Of a stretch of DNA of 64,000 bases, positions 43,440 through 54,313 are shown piece by piece. How positions within the stretch are numbered: position 1 is the stretch's first letter; each line of letters starts with the position of its first letter. The translations under genes were made by a program, and so were the position numbers. The stretch spans positions 496,001-560,000 of the forward strand of contig JAITYX010000088.1 of assembly GCA_021018815.1 (NCBI GenBank), written 5' to 3'. The stretch comes from Talinum fruticosum (Eukaryota; Streptophyta; Magnoliopsida; Caryophyllales; Talinaceae). The notes beneath the pieces are model-generated. The model worked only from the letters and a program-made list of their open reading frames with translations. It did not search any database and had not been told where the DNA came from.

Positions 43440-44021
43440 TCAACCACGGATTCTGTGGAGGTGATAGTAGCATAAAGATTATCCTTGTTGACGAGTTACA
43501 ACCTGACCATTTATGATCATCTTAACTTTCGATGATGTGTAAAGGGCATTGCTTGATGATCATGTAACCAAGGGCATCCTAGGAGTAGGTTGAATGTAGC
43601 TGGGACATCTAGGACTTGGAATTCAATTTTTCATTTCTACTGGCTATATATTAATAGGTATGATCGGTGTTCCCAAGACAGTTTACTTAAAATTGTCATA
43701 AGCTCGTAGATGGACAATCTGTTTAGAGAGTTGTTGCTCCCTAATTTCTAACCCTTTTGCGGTCTTCTCAAGACAGACATTCATAGCCGATTTGTTATCT
43801 ACCAAGGTTAAGGAAATGAACTTGTCGATGCAACTTATAGTTAAATAAAGGGCATTGTTGTGTTCAACACCTTCTTCGGGGTGATCCGTTTGATCAAAAG
43901 TAATGGTTCCATCCCCACTGTTAACCAATCCTACTACTTTGACACGCATTGTTTCAAGAGAGACCTTGATCTTGGTAAGTGCGTCAATAAATGCCTGCCT
44001 ATGTTTTTGAAGCGGATACAA
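43440..44021 (-). pseudogene. Tat/Ogre aspartic protease, copy 2
   Basis: The open frame at 44021-43683 has 'EHNNALYLTISCIDKFISL' and the active site 'LVDNKSAMNVC': the glycine of D-N-G-S is a lysine, which would abolish activity. The part downstream (43600-43480) keeps a 'GMPLVT'-like LGRPW region and 'VVTRQQG'-like end in other frames. It aligns with 15421-15962 of copy 1. Confidence 0.75.
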
Positions 44022-44456
44022 GTTGCCAAATTAAAATGTCAACTTTTAACTTTTGAAGTTGTGTAAGGATTGGGTCTTCTTCTTTTGCGGTTTAAGGTTC
44101 TTTTGGGGCTTCGCAGTTTGTTATGGACCTAGGGGTGCATTATGTTGTCCAGATCTAGTATGAAATTGGATTTCTAGACCTTTAGGTTCTCCTCAAAATT
44201 CTTCTTCTTTTAAGGGTGGTGTGCCTCGAAGTCGTCGTCATTGTTGTCACTATTGTTTCTTATTTTGTAAACATCTTCCTCATCCTATACCCATAGCCCA
44301 CGGATTGCGGGATCTAAAGGAGGCAAGCTAAGAACTGGCTTGGACTCATAAATGTCTTGAATGAAGATAGAAGGGTCCAACCGACTTGGAATGGGTTCGG
44401 TAAAAATAGTGAAGGTGCTCGGTAAAAGAATTTTTGTTGTTACTTTGTTTTTGGGC
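44022..44456 (-). pseudogene. Tat/Ogre gag-protease linker, copy 2
   Basis: Degenerate coding sequence matching 15963-16410, continuing without interruption into gag at 44457. This uninterrupted stretch is the reference for the Athila insertion in copy 1. Confidence 0.6.
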
Positions 44457-47390
44457 AGCCTTAGGTAGAGGGAATTAACCGTTGCGGAACATGCTCTCTA
44501 ACTTGTTCTTAAACTTCTAACATTACTCGGTGTCGTGTCCTCGTGCACGATGGTATTTGCAAAATTTTCTCGTGTCCTAGTTTTTGGACTGTTTTACGGT
44601 TTCGGATTTTGCTCTTATTGGTGGCAATTCTATCTTACCCTTAGCTAATAGAAGATCGGGGATTGATTATAGGTGGTATCAATAGGAGTGTAGTTAGTAC
44701 ACCTGTTAAGGGCATTGACATATGCACCCCTGCTAGTATAGCCTATATTGTAGGTTTTCCTATCTTTGGATTGATAATTACCTCTATACCCTGTCATGAC
44801 TTTTGTGGTCATGGTGCATAGTTCTTCTTCTATTAGCATGCTAGCATCTCAAAAGGTTGAAAAGTTCATCATCGATAAGAATTTGAGATGTTGTTTGTAG
44901 GCGGAGTTGAAGGTTCTTTACTGAAGGTTTGCTCGGGGAGAGTCCGAGTCACCCTAGAGGGGGTGAATAGGGTGATGGAAGTTTTTGTGGAAACTAAAGC
45001 TCTTCTGTCAAAAACAAGACAGAGACAGATTCCGAGTCTATCAACGGGGTCAGAAAAGTGTGGACTTAGAAATGCTATTACGAATGGGTAAGCAAGATAA
45101 GCAAGAGGCTGTAAAGCTGTCCGAGTCTAGAATGAACTCGGAAATATAACACTTAGAGATTACGTGCAAACCCTCCCGGGGCGAGAAAACCACGGACCGT
45201 GTCAATCCGGACACGAAGTCAAATTCACTATTTTGAGTCCACAAAACACCGTGAATCGGTCGAAGCCGAGTTGCTCCCTTAGACAACTCTATACAAGTTT
45301 TCCTAGACTCAAAAATTCCCTTATCCGATCTAGTACTTCCAAGCTGAGATAACCCTTACAGTTAGGGACAACTAAGCTGAGTTAACCCTTACAGCTTAGT
45401 CAAGGGACCATACAAAGAATGTAAGAGAGAGTGTGTAACTGAGTACAAGACCTTACAACTCGAAAGTAATGAATTACGAGTGGGAGTTGTAAGTAGAAGA
45501 TTGAAAGTAAATACAATGACTTTGAGCAAGTATGTGTATTAACAATATGTTCGGCCAATCTTCAAGTCTTGTAAGGTGGCTTCTATTAATAGATAACCAA
45601 GCAAAGTAGCCGTTATCTTCATCTACTGACCGAGAGTCCTCTGTGACCATTGATAGAAGCTTCCTGAGTCACTCAGAAAGTATCCGTTGTAATGTGAATG
45701 TTGGACAACAGTTTAACTCTCTTGGAAGTCCCAAAACCATTGGCGGTGTCTTGAAAGATAAGGTGGAAACCACCGTTAAGCTTGACGTTCCAGTTTTCCA
45801 GATTTGGAAACAGACAGCCACGACACAGTCTATTGGGACTGGAGCGAGAGAAGGTGAAAAGCCATGTCTGCTGGTGATTTAACATTCGAAGCCGGTTACT
45901 TTTGTGGTTTGAAAAAGGTGTATCCTCATTTGAATAACCTACAAAAGTAAATCAATTTTGGTTCTCAAAGTATAAAATACATTGGTCCAAGATTAGACAC
46001 GAGATAATAAAATTATTAAGATAATTAAACAACTGATTATCCGAGTCAGAAACGAAATGGAATTTTCCGAGTCTAATATCCATGATACTCGAATTCCATC
46101 CGACTTAGTCTAAGCGAAGAATCAAGTTCGAGTAAAGAATATCGAGTGAAGTAACTTGATATAGACTAAGTATGAAACAGACCAGTAATACTGATTATAA
46201 CAAAATAGAACTTATAACCGGAAGTCGATTATGAGTGAGAGAAGGTGAAACACTAGTCCACTAAATCTGCGATAAATCTGAGTGATGCTAGACTCATAAC
46301 AAAGAATCGGTTTTCGAGTCACTTACGGATAAGTAAGAAATATAAGAAGTAAAAGTCTGTATCACTTAGAGAAGATACCATTTTACTCAAAGAAGTTTCG
46401 AGATACGGAGAATGCCTTGGAATCAAAACTTTATGAGTACGAGATTGCTATACTCGATTCCTTTTATACGACTCGGAAAAGTATTGAGCGAGTGTCCGAG
46501 TCTTCATTTACGATAATCCTAACTTGGTCCTTCTTCGAGGGTTAGTCTACCATGTAGGTAGCCTTTGCTCTCCATTTAATGAGGAAGTGCTGTACGGTTT
46601 TCTTTCTCACATTGCTTAATCAACTCCAAGTCTCCGAGAGTAACTGGTAAATTATTGTTATAGGACTATTGATGTAGGAACTCATTGCACAAATCAACCT
46701 CGTTGGCGACCTTGCGTGGGTCAACCGCGTTATACCACTTCATTACATTAGTATCGAAGTCCATAGGAAAATAATGTGGTAAGTGTCTTCTGAAATGTTC
46801 TTAAGAGTCATTGCTCCTAAGAAGTTACGAACATGATCAAGAGGATTCTCGAAACCTCTAAACTTGATTTCGAGCGAGGATAAAATTAGGGGTAGTTTCC
46901 CTTTAAGGATTGAAGTGAATCCCTTATGATCAAAATAGTGATTATTGAACATGGATGGCTCCTTAACATTTGTTTCTATTTGATTTATGCGTGGATGGGG
47001 CTGAGGTTTGGATTGATGGTTAGGGGATTCTTATTTGAGGACTGTTTGGAGGAGATAAACTAGGTGAAGGCGGAGGACCTACTCTCCCTCCTTGTCTTAA
47101 TCATTACGCTTCCGATCTCTATTACTTGTCCTCAATAGCTTTCGGGATAGCCTTCGGATCACTTGATATAGATGTTATCTTCTCGTCTTGAGCATCTATC
47201 CTAGCTTCTACCCTGGCTGAGTTCTCATTAAGCAAAGCGAGAATAGAAGATTGTTCTAGGGTTTCGTCCATTGGAAGGGAATTCTTGGTCGGTGCTTGTC
47301 TTACGACAAGAAATATACTTGAATCGGTGTCATGTGCACCGAAATATGACACAACGGTGTGGACCGCGAGTAGAACATAATGCAAAGTGG
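44457..47390 (-). pseudogene. Tat/Ogre gag, copy 2, split by a solo copia LTR
   Basis: The N-terminal part (47385-47122) has 'NENSARVEARIDAQDEKITS', a likely coiled coil. The core at 46952-46743 has 'FTSILKGKLPLILSSLEIKF', matching 'KGKLPPKFTMPDIKF' of copy 1, then 'VRNFLGAMTLKNISEDTYHI'. After the solo LTR (44922-46506) it continues with 'EEELCTMTTKVMTGYRGNYQ' (44839 on), and a CCHC-like remnant lies near 44560-44500. Frameshifts occur near 46880 and 46640. Confidence 0.75.
44922..46506 (-). repeat. Solo copia LTR with target-site duplication TTTAC
   Basis: It begins TGAAGGTTTGCTCGGGGAG and ends GTCCGAGTCTTCA. It is flanked by TTTAC at 44917-44921 and 46507-46511. Length is 1,585 bases, the longest copia LTR here. 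The Tat/Ogre gag text on both sides joins into sequence matching copy 1 near 24690-24720. Confidence 0.95.
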
Positions 47391-47689
47391 GGATAATATG
47401 TGTTAGACTCCTTATTGAGGCATTTTAACCTTTTGGAGCTTAGATTCCGACGATACTCAATTGCGGTATATTTCCCTTTTCGTAGCCCAAAGGATGAAGC
47501 TTAGGATCATGTGAAAGAATACCACACTTCGGAGGAACAAACTTCAGTGCAAGACCAGAAGAGACTATGAATGCTTTTATTTGGATGCACATAAACTATA
47601 CAATAGAAAGATGGAGTGCATACGATGACTTATGACTTACATAGGGATGATTTTATGATTTAGCTAATGCGTAATCCATGAATGATTGA
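47391..47689 (-). other. Tat/Ogre leader between gag and the repeat array
   Basis: Noncoding or highly decayed gag start; aligns with 25636-25890 of copy 1. No separate gene seen. Confidence 0.5.
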
Positions 47690-48640
47690 TCCTTATTGGA
47701 ATATGCTTTTATTTTGGCTAGATGAAATATGATAATGCAATTCCCAATATTTGGAATGAATTTGTTTTGGCTAAAATGCAATATGAAATGCAAAATGGGC
47801 TCACCTAATTTGAGATGAATTTATTTTGGCTAAATGAATGTAAATGCAAAACGGACTCATCTAATGTGAGATGAATTATTTTGGCTAAATGAAATATAAA
47901 GATGCAAAATAGACTCATCAAATTTGAGATGAATTTATTTTGACTAAATGAAATGTAGAATAGACTCACCAAATTTGAGATGAATTTAGTTTGGCTAAAT
48001 AAAATAAAAATACAAAATAGACTGACCTAACTAGAGATGATTGAGATGAATTTATTTTGCCTAAATAAAATGCAAATGCAAAACGGACTCACCTAATTTG
48101 AGATGATTTATTTTGGCTAAATGAAATGCAAAACAGACTCACCTAATTGAGATGAATTTATTTCGACTAAATGAAATATAAAGATGCAAAATAGACACAC
48201 CTAATTTGAGATGAATTTATTTTGGCTAAATTACATGTGAAAATGAGAAACATACTTGTTTAATTTGAGATGAATTTATTTTGACTAAGTGAAATGTAAA
48301 AAATACAAAACGGACTCACCTAATTTAAGTTAAATTTATTTTCGCTAAATGAAATGTAGAGATGTAAAACAGATCGACTGAGTGAAATGTAAAAAATACA
48401 AAACGGACTCACCTAATTTAAGTTAAATTTATTTTTGCTAAATGAAATGTAGAGATGTAAAACAGATCGACCTAATTTGACATGAATTTATTTTGGCTAA
48501 ATGAAATGTGAAAATACAAAACGAGACTCACCTAATTTTAGATGAATTTAGTGTGGCTAAATGAAATGCGAAGATGTAAAACAAACTCACCTAATTTGAG
48601 ATGAATTTATTTTGGCTAAATTGAATGTGAAAAAATGGGA
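47690..48640 (-). repeat. Tat/Ogre leader tandem repeats, about 60 bp, roughly 14-15 units
   Basis: Units contain GACTCACCTAATTTGAG, ATGAATTTATTTTGGCTAAA and TGAAATGTAAAGATGCAAAA variants (plus-strand text). Spacing is about 50-65 bases. A higher-order duplication of about 85-100 bases is visible around 48283-48370 and 48370-48470, nearly identical. Copy 1 has about five units at the same place. Confidence 0.85.
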
Positions 48641-49395
48641 TTGCAAAATGAAAATAAAAATAAAAGAAAAGAAGGTCAACAAGACGGATCGACTAACCAA
48701 AAGATAAAGGAGACCTTTGTATGACCTTTTTGGATGGACTGGTGGTGACTACTTAGACCGCTTAGAGAAAGTTTTAATATGACTCGGAAATGCATGTAAT
48801 CGGTGGACCTAAAAGGGAAAAAGTTATTTGACTTTTGGCTATATGCACATAATGGACCGACCTAAGAAAAATCACTATGGTATTTTATTTGCACCCATGC
48901 ATGGGCTAATCAGCACTCCTAACCTAACCCAAAAGGCTCAAAAGCAAAAGATTAAATTTAAAACAATCACACTCATTCAAGCACGTAAATGAAGGCAAGG
49001 TGCCACCTAATAGTAAAAACGATCTATGGTCAAAAAGGTTTAGACTGGGTAGGATACATGGTGACTCATAGTCCGATGATTTAGTGTTCTTTGTGGTGCA
49101 CGACAAGAAAAAAATGTTAGAATCCTCGGTGCCTCTCGGTAAACTAAAAGTGCGTGCTATGAAGGAAGAGATACCGCCTCCGTTAGCAATCAAACCTAGT
49201 TGGGCCTGCGTGGGACGTAGTAGGAGCCTCTTACTAGAAATGTTAACAAGGGGTAAAATAAATTTGTCGTATGGTCCAACACTTGAAATAAACTACGTTC
49301 AAAGGGTTGCTAAAATACGGGATGCCTAACGCAAATACATTATTAAAACACACTACTAAAATTTTCATGTTTCGCCCTCTCAATAAGTGATTAAT
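48641..49395 (-). other. Tat/Ogre untranslated leader, copy 2
   Basis: Aligns with 26156-26745 of copy 1. Two opposing open frames near 48924-49329 are not conserved in copies 1 and 3 and are not supported as genes. Confidence 0.6.
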
Positions 49396-49412
49396 CCCTA
49401 GTCGAGTCACCA
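49396..49412 (-). other. tRNA-Arg primer binding site (Tat/Ogre copy 2)
   Basis: The minus strand reads TGGTGACTCGACTAGGG, three changes from the copy 1 site. Confidence 0.75.
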
Positions 49413-49414
49413 CT

Positions 49415-51420
49415 TGTAGGAACCACAGCCTTCCCCTTTGAGCCGGGTCAGGCCGGTCGACCGAGTATCCCCACGAATCGCTTTACGTTAGGGTTCTAGA
49501 ATGTTTTAACGGATGATTAATGATTTTGATGATGGTTTTTGAAAGTTGGGATTGATCTCTTATTTAGATTTCGAATTTTTTTAAATCAAGTTAAACCTGA
49601 ATTAAATTATTTTATTTTAGAAATTATTTTCTTAAATCTCGGGATGTTATTTCTCAATTGAACAAAATAAAAAAGTTAGGGTTTCAAATCCGCCATGAGG
49701 CTTTAGGGCCAAACCGGTGTGAAAACACCGGTTTGGACTTAAGCCACATCCATCGACCACTCGGTCTTGGCCGAGTCCAACACTTGGTGGTCGGGGGCAA
49801 CGGCCACGGGCCATGGCTGAACAGATCAGCCTAAGTCTTTGGCCAGGCAGGCGGGTTTAGAATCCCTAAATTTTGTACTGCAGATCATAAAATAACCGAG
49901 ATGTGATTTGAATAGAAATACAGACAAAATAAGGACTCTACGAGTACGTTTTTAGGAGAGAAAAACTAATAAAAAGAAAATCAATAAAATTTTCTCTTCC
50001 AATCTTGGTATAAGAAAACTAAGACCAAAAGAGGCTAAAAAGTTACTCCACCGGTCTTAAAGCCGAGAATCGGATTCGGGGTGAGCATACGGAATGTAGG
50101 GAAAATCCTTCCGTTCCGCCCTCCGAAGACAGCCATTACTAGTTTAAGTAGTGAATTAAAATAACGTAGTAAACACAAGCAAACAACATGCTAAAGGAAA
50201 ACAAAGCAACCAAAAATGTAATAAAAAGCGAATTGAAGGAAAGCGGTGAAGAAAATAAAAGCAAAAGAAAGGAAAAACCGAGAAAGAAAAGAAAGCAAGA
50301 AACATTAAATATTACATCGAACGGGGAGGAAATAAAAGCGATACATTTCTTCTCCTTAACATGGAAACCAATAAAAAGCATAAAATAAATAATCGTTTGA
50401 AGGCCGGATCGGTGCCCTCAAGTTGTCCCACCTACAGATCTAAATCTTCGCACTGGATCCGGTGATGTAATGGTCGTGAGTCAGGGAAAGGGCTTTTTGT
50501 GAATTTTATGAAGGTAAGTTAGTAGAGAATAGGAAGGATGAGTTGAATGAATGCCAACGAGATCAAAATAACTGAATATTCGTTAGTTCTTAGCGAGGAT
50601 TTTGTGGCGATGTTTAGTAAAAGTAATGTTTAAAGTTACTTTTCGAGTAGAGTGATGCTTAGGGAAAGTCGTTCAAGGTAATATGGAGGAGCGTAGCGCA
50701 AAGGCAAAAACAAATGCGAAATGAGAGCCAAGGCGCTCTATTTGTAGGTAGAGGTCTAGATCACAAATGACCTAGGGCATGCCCTTGGTGAGCCGTCCAA
50801 AGCTGAGCATAAATGGTAAAAAAAATCGGGCCAAAATGAAGGGATAAGACCTGATAGAACCGAGATAGAATCCTAGTCGGGAGCGTCGGCCACCCGAGGA
50901 AACCAAGGGTTTTGTGACTTTCCGTCCTGCAAAGGGAGTCTCCTAGCCAAAACACGGCATTTCACTTTAAATGTCCAGGTAGGGGGCACTTGCCATATGA
51001 CTTAGTTTTGAGGGAGGAAGCTCCTAGTCTCGAATGGATTGTCTTGGAGCTTAAATGCAGCACTTTGATGCTTGTGATCAAGGAATACAACTTCTAACGC
51101 CATCTTCAAGTCTTCCACTTCTTGTGCGATTGGACAAACGTGAAATGTTGAATTCCGAGCCTAGAATTTCCCAGTATGCAGCACTTGGACCCTGTTGTCT
51201 CTAGAGGCATGACTCGGACTTGGATCGTTCATAGGAAAAAGGGATTTTTATCGATCCAAAGAAGAAGGCTATTTATGTGGTCTTGGGGTTTCTTTGTGGT
51301 TTATTGGCTTCCGTTGAACCAATCAACTTCAGTCCGTGATCTACATCCCTAAAAAGGACTCGAGATTACATCATCAGGCCACAATATAAAATACCAAATT
51401 AAAGGAGGTAAGGGATGACA
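49415..51420 (-). repeat. Tat/Ogre LTR, copy 2
   Basis: The inner end reads TGTAGGAACCAC on the plus strand; the outer end stops at GGGATGACA, 15-20 bases short of the ...GGTGTCTACA terminus seen at 56256. It contains a perfect hairpin at 49709-49736 and a promoter-like CTATTTGTAGG at about 50737, equivalent to the TATA box of copy 3. About 2.0 kb. Confidence 0.8.
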
Positions 51421-52140
51421 ATATAAAATACACTATATTTTTAGCTTTTATTTTGTGTTCTAATAGCTCCTTGTGTTGGTATGGTAGAAGATTGGTGTGT
51501 TGCGGTGAGTATTCTTGAGGTTATTGTATGATCTTTTCAATCATGAGCCCTCACGTTCTTCTTGGGTGGTTGTGTCCAACTCTTCTTGAATGTTTGAGAG
51601 TTGGCGGGCTTTGATGGAATCTCTTTGAAGGTGGTGATGCTAGTGACCTTCCGGACGGCGATTTGATGCTTGATGCTACTTGTTTGAATATTCCTTGTAG
51701 GGTGCTTGGTTATTAATTTTTATATTTTGAGGATTTTGACTCATACAACAGAGATGTACGCAACACTTTACTCTAAGATAAAAACCAAATTTGTATTTTA
51801 GCCCCCACTCCCTAAAGTGAAGTCTAAAAAGGGTAGGTCGCTCGAACTATGATGTACTACTGCTGGCGATGAACCGTGATCCCGACGGTTTAGATGAAAA
51901 ACAACATGGTTCCCTATTGACTTCTACTCCCTTTGGTATGGCAAAGTGGCTTTGGTATTGGAAAATGGGAAATGGAAATTGGGAAAAAGATTAGTTTTGG
52001 GGCCGAACCTCATGGGCTTCCTACGTATCTACGAAATTGGAAATCGAGGCCTTCGTAGTTCAAAAGGAAGTACAATTGGGGTTGGTATTTTTTTTTTATG
52101 GAAAATAGGAAAAGGAAATAAACATATAACAAATTACAAG
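51421..52140 (-). other. Probable 3' region of a Tat/Ogre element
   Basis: Near 51995-52070 is the sequence around GGGCTTCCTACGTATCTACG and GGCCTTCGTAGTTC. Variants of this text are common in the 3' internal region of plant Tat/Ogre elements. It directly precedes the LTR at 51420-49415 on the minus strand, as a 3' region should. 51421-51760 is not identified. Confidence 0.45.
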
Positions 52141-52728
52141 GACTGACTCTTTACATAATTGCTCCCTTAGACAATTCCCTTACAAATTTTCCTAGGCCTA
52201 GAAGCTCTCTTATCTCATCTAGTACTTCCTAAATGAGATAACCTTTACACTAAGAGATAACCGACCTGATTTAACCCTTACAGCTCAGTCAAGGAACTTA
52301 GAAAGAAATTAGAAAGAGTAGAAGTGATTATAAGGCTTTCTTTACAACTTAGAAAGTAAGAAAATACAAAATTAGAGTTGTAAGTCGAAGATTGAGTAAG
52401 AATGCGCTAAGTGTTAAGCAATGTGTTAAGCAATCTTCAAGTCTTATGAAATTGCTCCTTTTTATACACTGCAGGGTATAATGACCATTGTGGCTTGTTC
52501 TAGACTAGTGAGCTTCAATAACCGTTGTAACGGCTATCCGAGTCACTCGGAAAAGGATCCGTTGAAATGTGAACATTGTGTGGTGATCCTTGGCTTAAAA
52601 AGTAGTCCATCCCTCTGGTTGTAATTGAAATTTGGGGTGGAAACATCCGTTGGACACAAAGTTGAAGTTTACTAGATTTGGAAACAAACAACCCTAAACG
52701 GTGTATCGAGCCATGTGTACAAATAACT
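52141..52728 (-). repeat. Copia LTR fragment, inverted
   Basis: It runs from CTTTACATAATTGCTCCC (R/U5 side) to a GTGTATCGAGCCATG-like U3 part. It contains the palindrome CCGAGTCACTCGG at 52538-52550. Both LTR ends are missing. Confidence 0.75.
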
Positions 52729-53220
52729 TATTTGTGACCTTGTATGGGTCAACAACATTATACCACTTCATGACACCCGTGTCAAACGTGCATGGGAAGA
52801 TTATGCGGTATGTGTCCTCCAAGTACATTCTTCAAAGTCATTGCCCCCACAAAGATACTCACGTGGTGGAGAGGGTTTTTGGTCCCGTCGAACTTGATAT
52901 TAGGCATGGTGAATTTTGGGGGTAGCTTCCCTTTTGGGATTGAAGAAAATCCCTTGGCCGGATAGTAGTTATTGAACATTGTAGACTCCTGTAGCGGCTT
53001 CTCTATCCGGTCGATTTGTGGATCGGAGCCGAGGCTTGGGTTGAGGTTTTGGGCGCGATCCTCCTGCTTTTGATTCCTTCCCTAGTTCTTTCAGTATGAT
53101 ACTAAGGGTTTTATATATAGACTTGATCCTCTTATCGTGAGCCTTGATCTTAGCAACAGAGTTGTTGATAAAGGTTATAATGGGAGTTTATTGTGGCTGG
53201 TTAGCCATTTTTAGAGGAAA
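52729..53220 (-). pseudogene. Tat/Ogre gag, copy 3, N-terminal part
   Basis: The open frame at 52979-52782 has 'GFSSIPKGKLPPKFTMPNIK' and 'GTKNPLHHVSIFVGAMTLKN', the best preserved version of this gag block in the window. Upstream, about 53220-52990, is a start 'MANQPQ' with a short charged N-terminus and an Asn/Pro/Arg-rich linker. The gag C-terminus is missing, cut by the copia LTR fragment at 52728. Confidence 0.75.
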
Positions 53221-54295
53221 GTTATGCTTTGTACGCGGGTGGCACACTAGTGTCACACGTAAAGGTGAGGGACGTACTGATGTGGTGCGTGCTAATGTAG
53301 GACGTGTTGGTGTTGACTTTACTGATGTCATGGTATACTTCTTATTCCCTAGCTGCTTCGGGCAAGGATTTTCTATCCGAGTTGGTTTCCTTATTCCGCT
53401 TCCCAAAACAGTAGGTATTCGGGATTGGCTTGTGGGAAAATATTTTTGAGGAGAAGGGGCTTAAGTGCTAGACCCGAGGAACGACTCGATCCTAAGAGAA
53501 AAAGAAAATGATATGCTCTTTTATTTGGATGCGAGATAAAGAATGCAATGGACCAAAGTGAAATTCAATGATGCAAATGGAGTTTCTTAGATTGAGATGA
53601 ATTTGATTGGCTCAATGCAAAGAAAGACACACCTAGTTGCGAGATGAATTTATTTATGGCTACTCGAAATTTTTTTGACCAAATCAAAAAGGTTTATTGG
53701 ACCAACTTAAGAATCGAAACTAAATTTGGGCTTTTGGTTAGAATGCACAAATTGAACCAACTCAAAAGGTTTATTTTGAATTTTATTTTTGAACCCATGC
53801 AAGGATTATTCAGCGCTCCTCACCTATCCTTAAAGGCTCACGGGTAGATGATTAAATCTAAAAACAATCACACTCATCCAATCATGCAAATGAAGACAAG
53901 GTACCACCTAATAGTTAAAAAGGTCTATTGTCAAAAGACGTCAAGACTAGGTAGGACACATGCTGACTCATAGTTTAATGATTTAATCTTCCATGTGGGG
54001 CACGACAAGAAAAAAATGCTACAATCCTTAGTGCCTCCGAGTAAACCAATAGCGCATGCCATGAGGGAAGAGGTACTGCCTTCATTTTGCAATCAAGCCT
54101 AATTAGGCCTACCGGGATACGAGTAAAAGCCTTCTTATTTGAAGTGTTTGACAAGGGGTCAAAAAACCTAATATTCCAACAACGAGTAATAAACTATGTT
54201 CAAAGCTTGCTAAAATGTAGGATGACTAATACGAATACATTATTAAAACTCAATACTCAAATTTTTATGTTTCACCCTTTTAATAAGTGATTCAT
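53221..54295 (-). other. Tat/Ogre untranslated leader, copy 3
   Basis: It matches the leaders of copies 1 and 2, but the repeat array is reduced to about one unit (about 53575-53665). Open frames at 53144-53449 and 53188-53406 overlap on opposite strands and have no counterpart in the other copies. Confidence 0.55.
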
Positions 54296-54311
54296 CCCCA
54301 GTGAGTCATCA
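54296..54311 (-). other. tRNA-Arg primer binding site (Tat/Ogre copy 3)
   Basis: The minus strand reads TGATGACTCACTGGGG, one base shorter than copy 1 and with changes. Confidence 0.7.
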
Positions 54312-54313
54312 CT

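Larger units (their letters stand above)
43386..51420 (-). mobile_element. Tat/Ogre-type element, copy 2
   Basis: Minus-strand order: LTR (51420-49415), tRNA-Arg site, leader with a large repeat array, gag split by a solo copia LTR, protease, and the start of the protease-reverse transcriptase spacer, cut at 43386. It preserves the empty Athila insertion site of copy 1. The LTR lacks its outermost 15-20 bases and is followed at 51421 by sequence that looks like the 3' region of another such element. Confidence 0.8.

Noticed and set aside
53144..53449. Plus-strand open frame of 101 codons in the Tat/Ogre leader
   Set aside because: Not conserved in the other leaders and overlapped by an equally long minus-strand frame.
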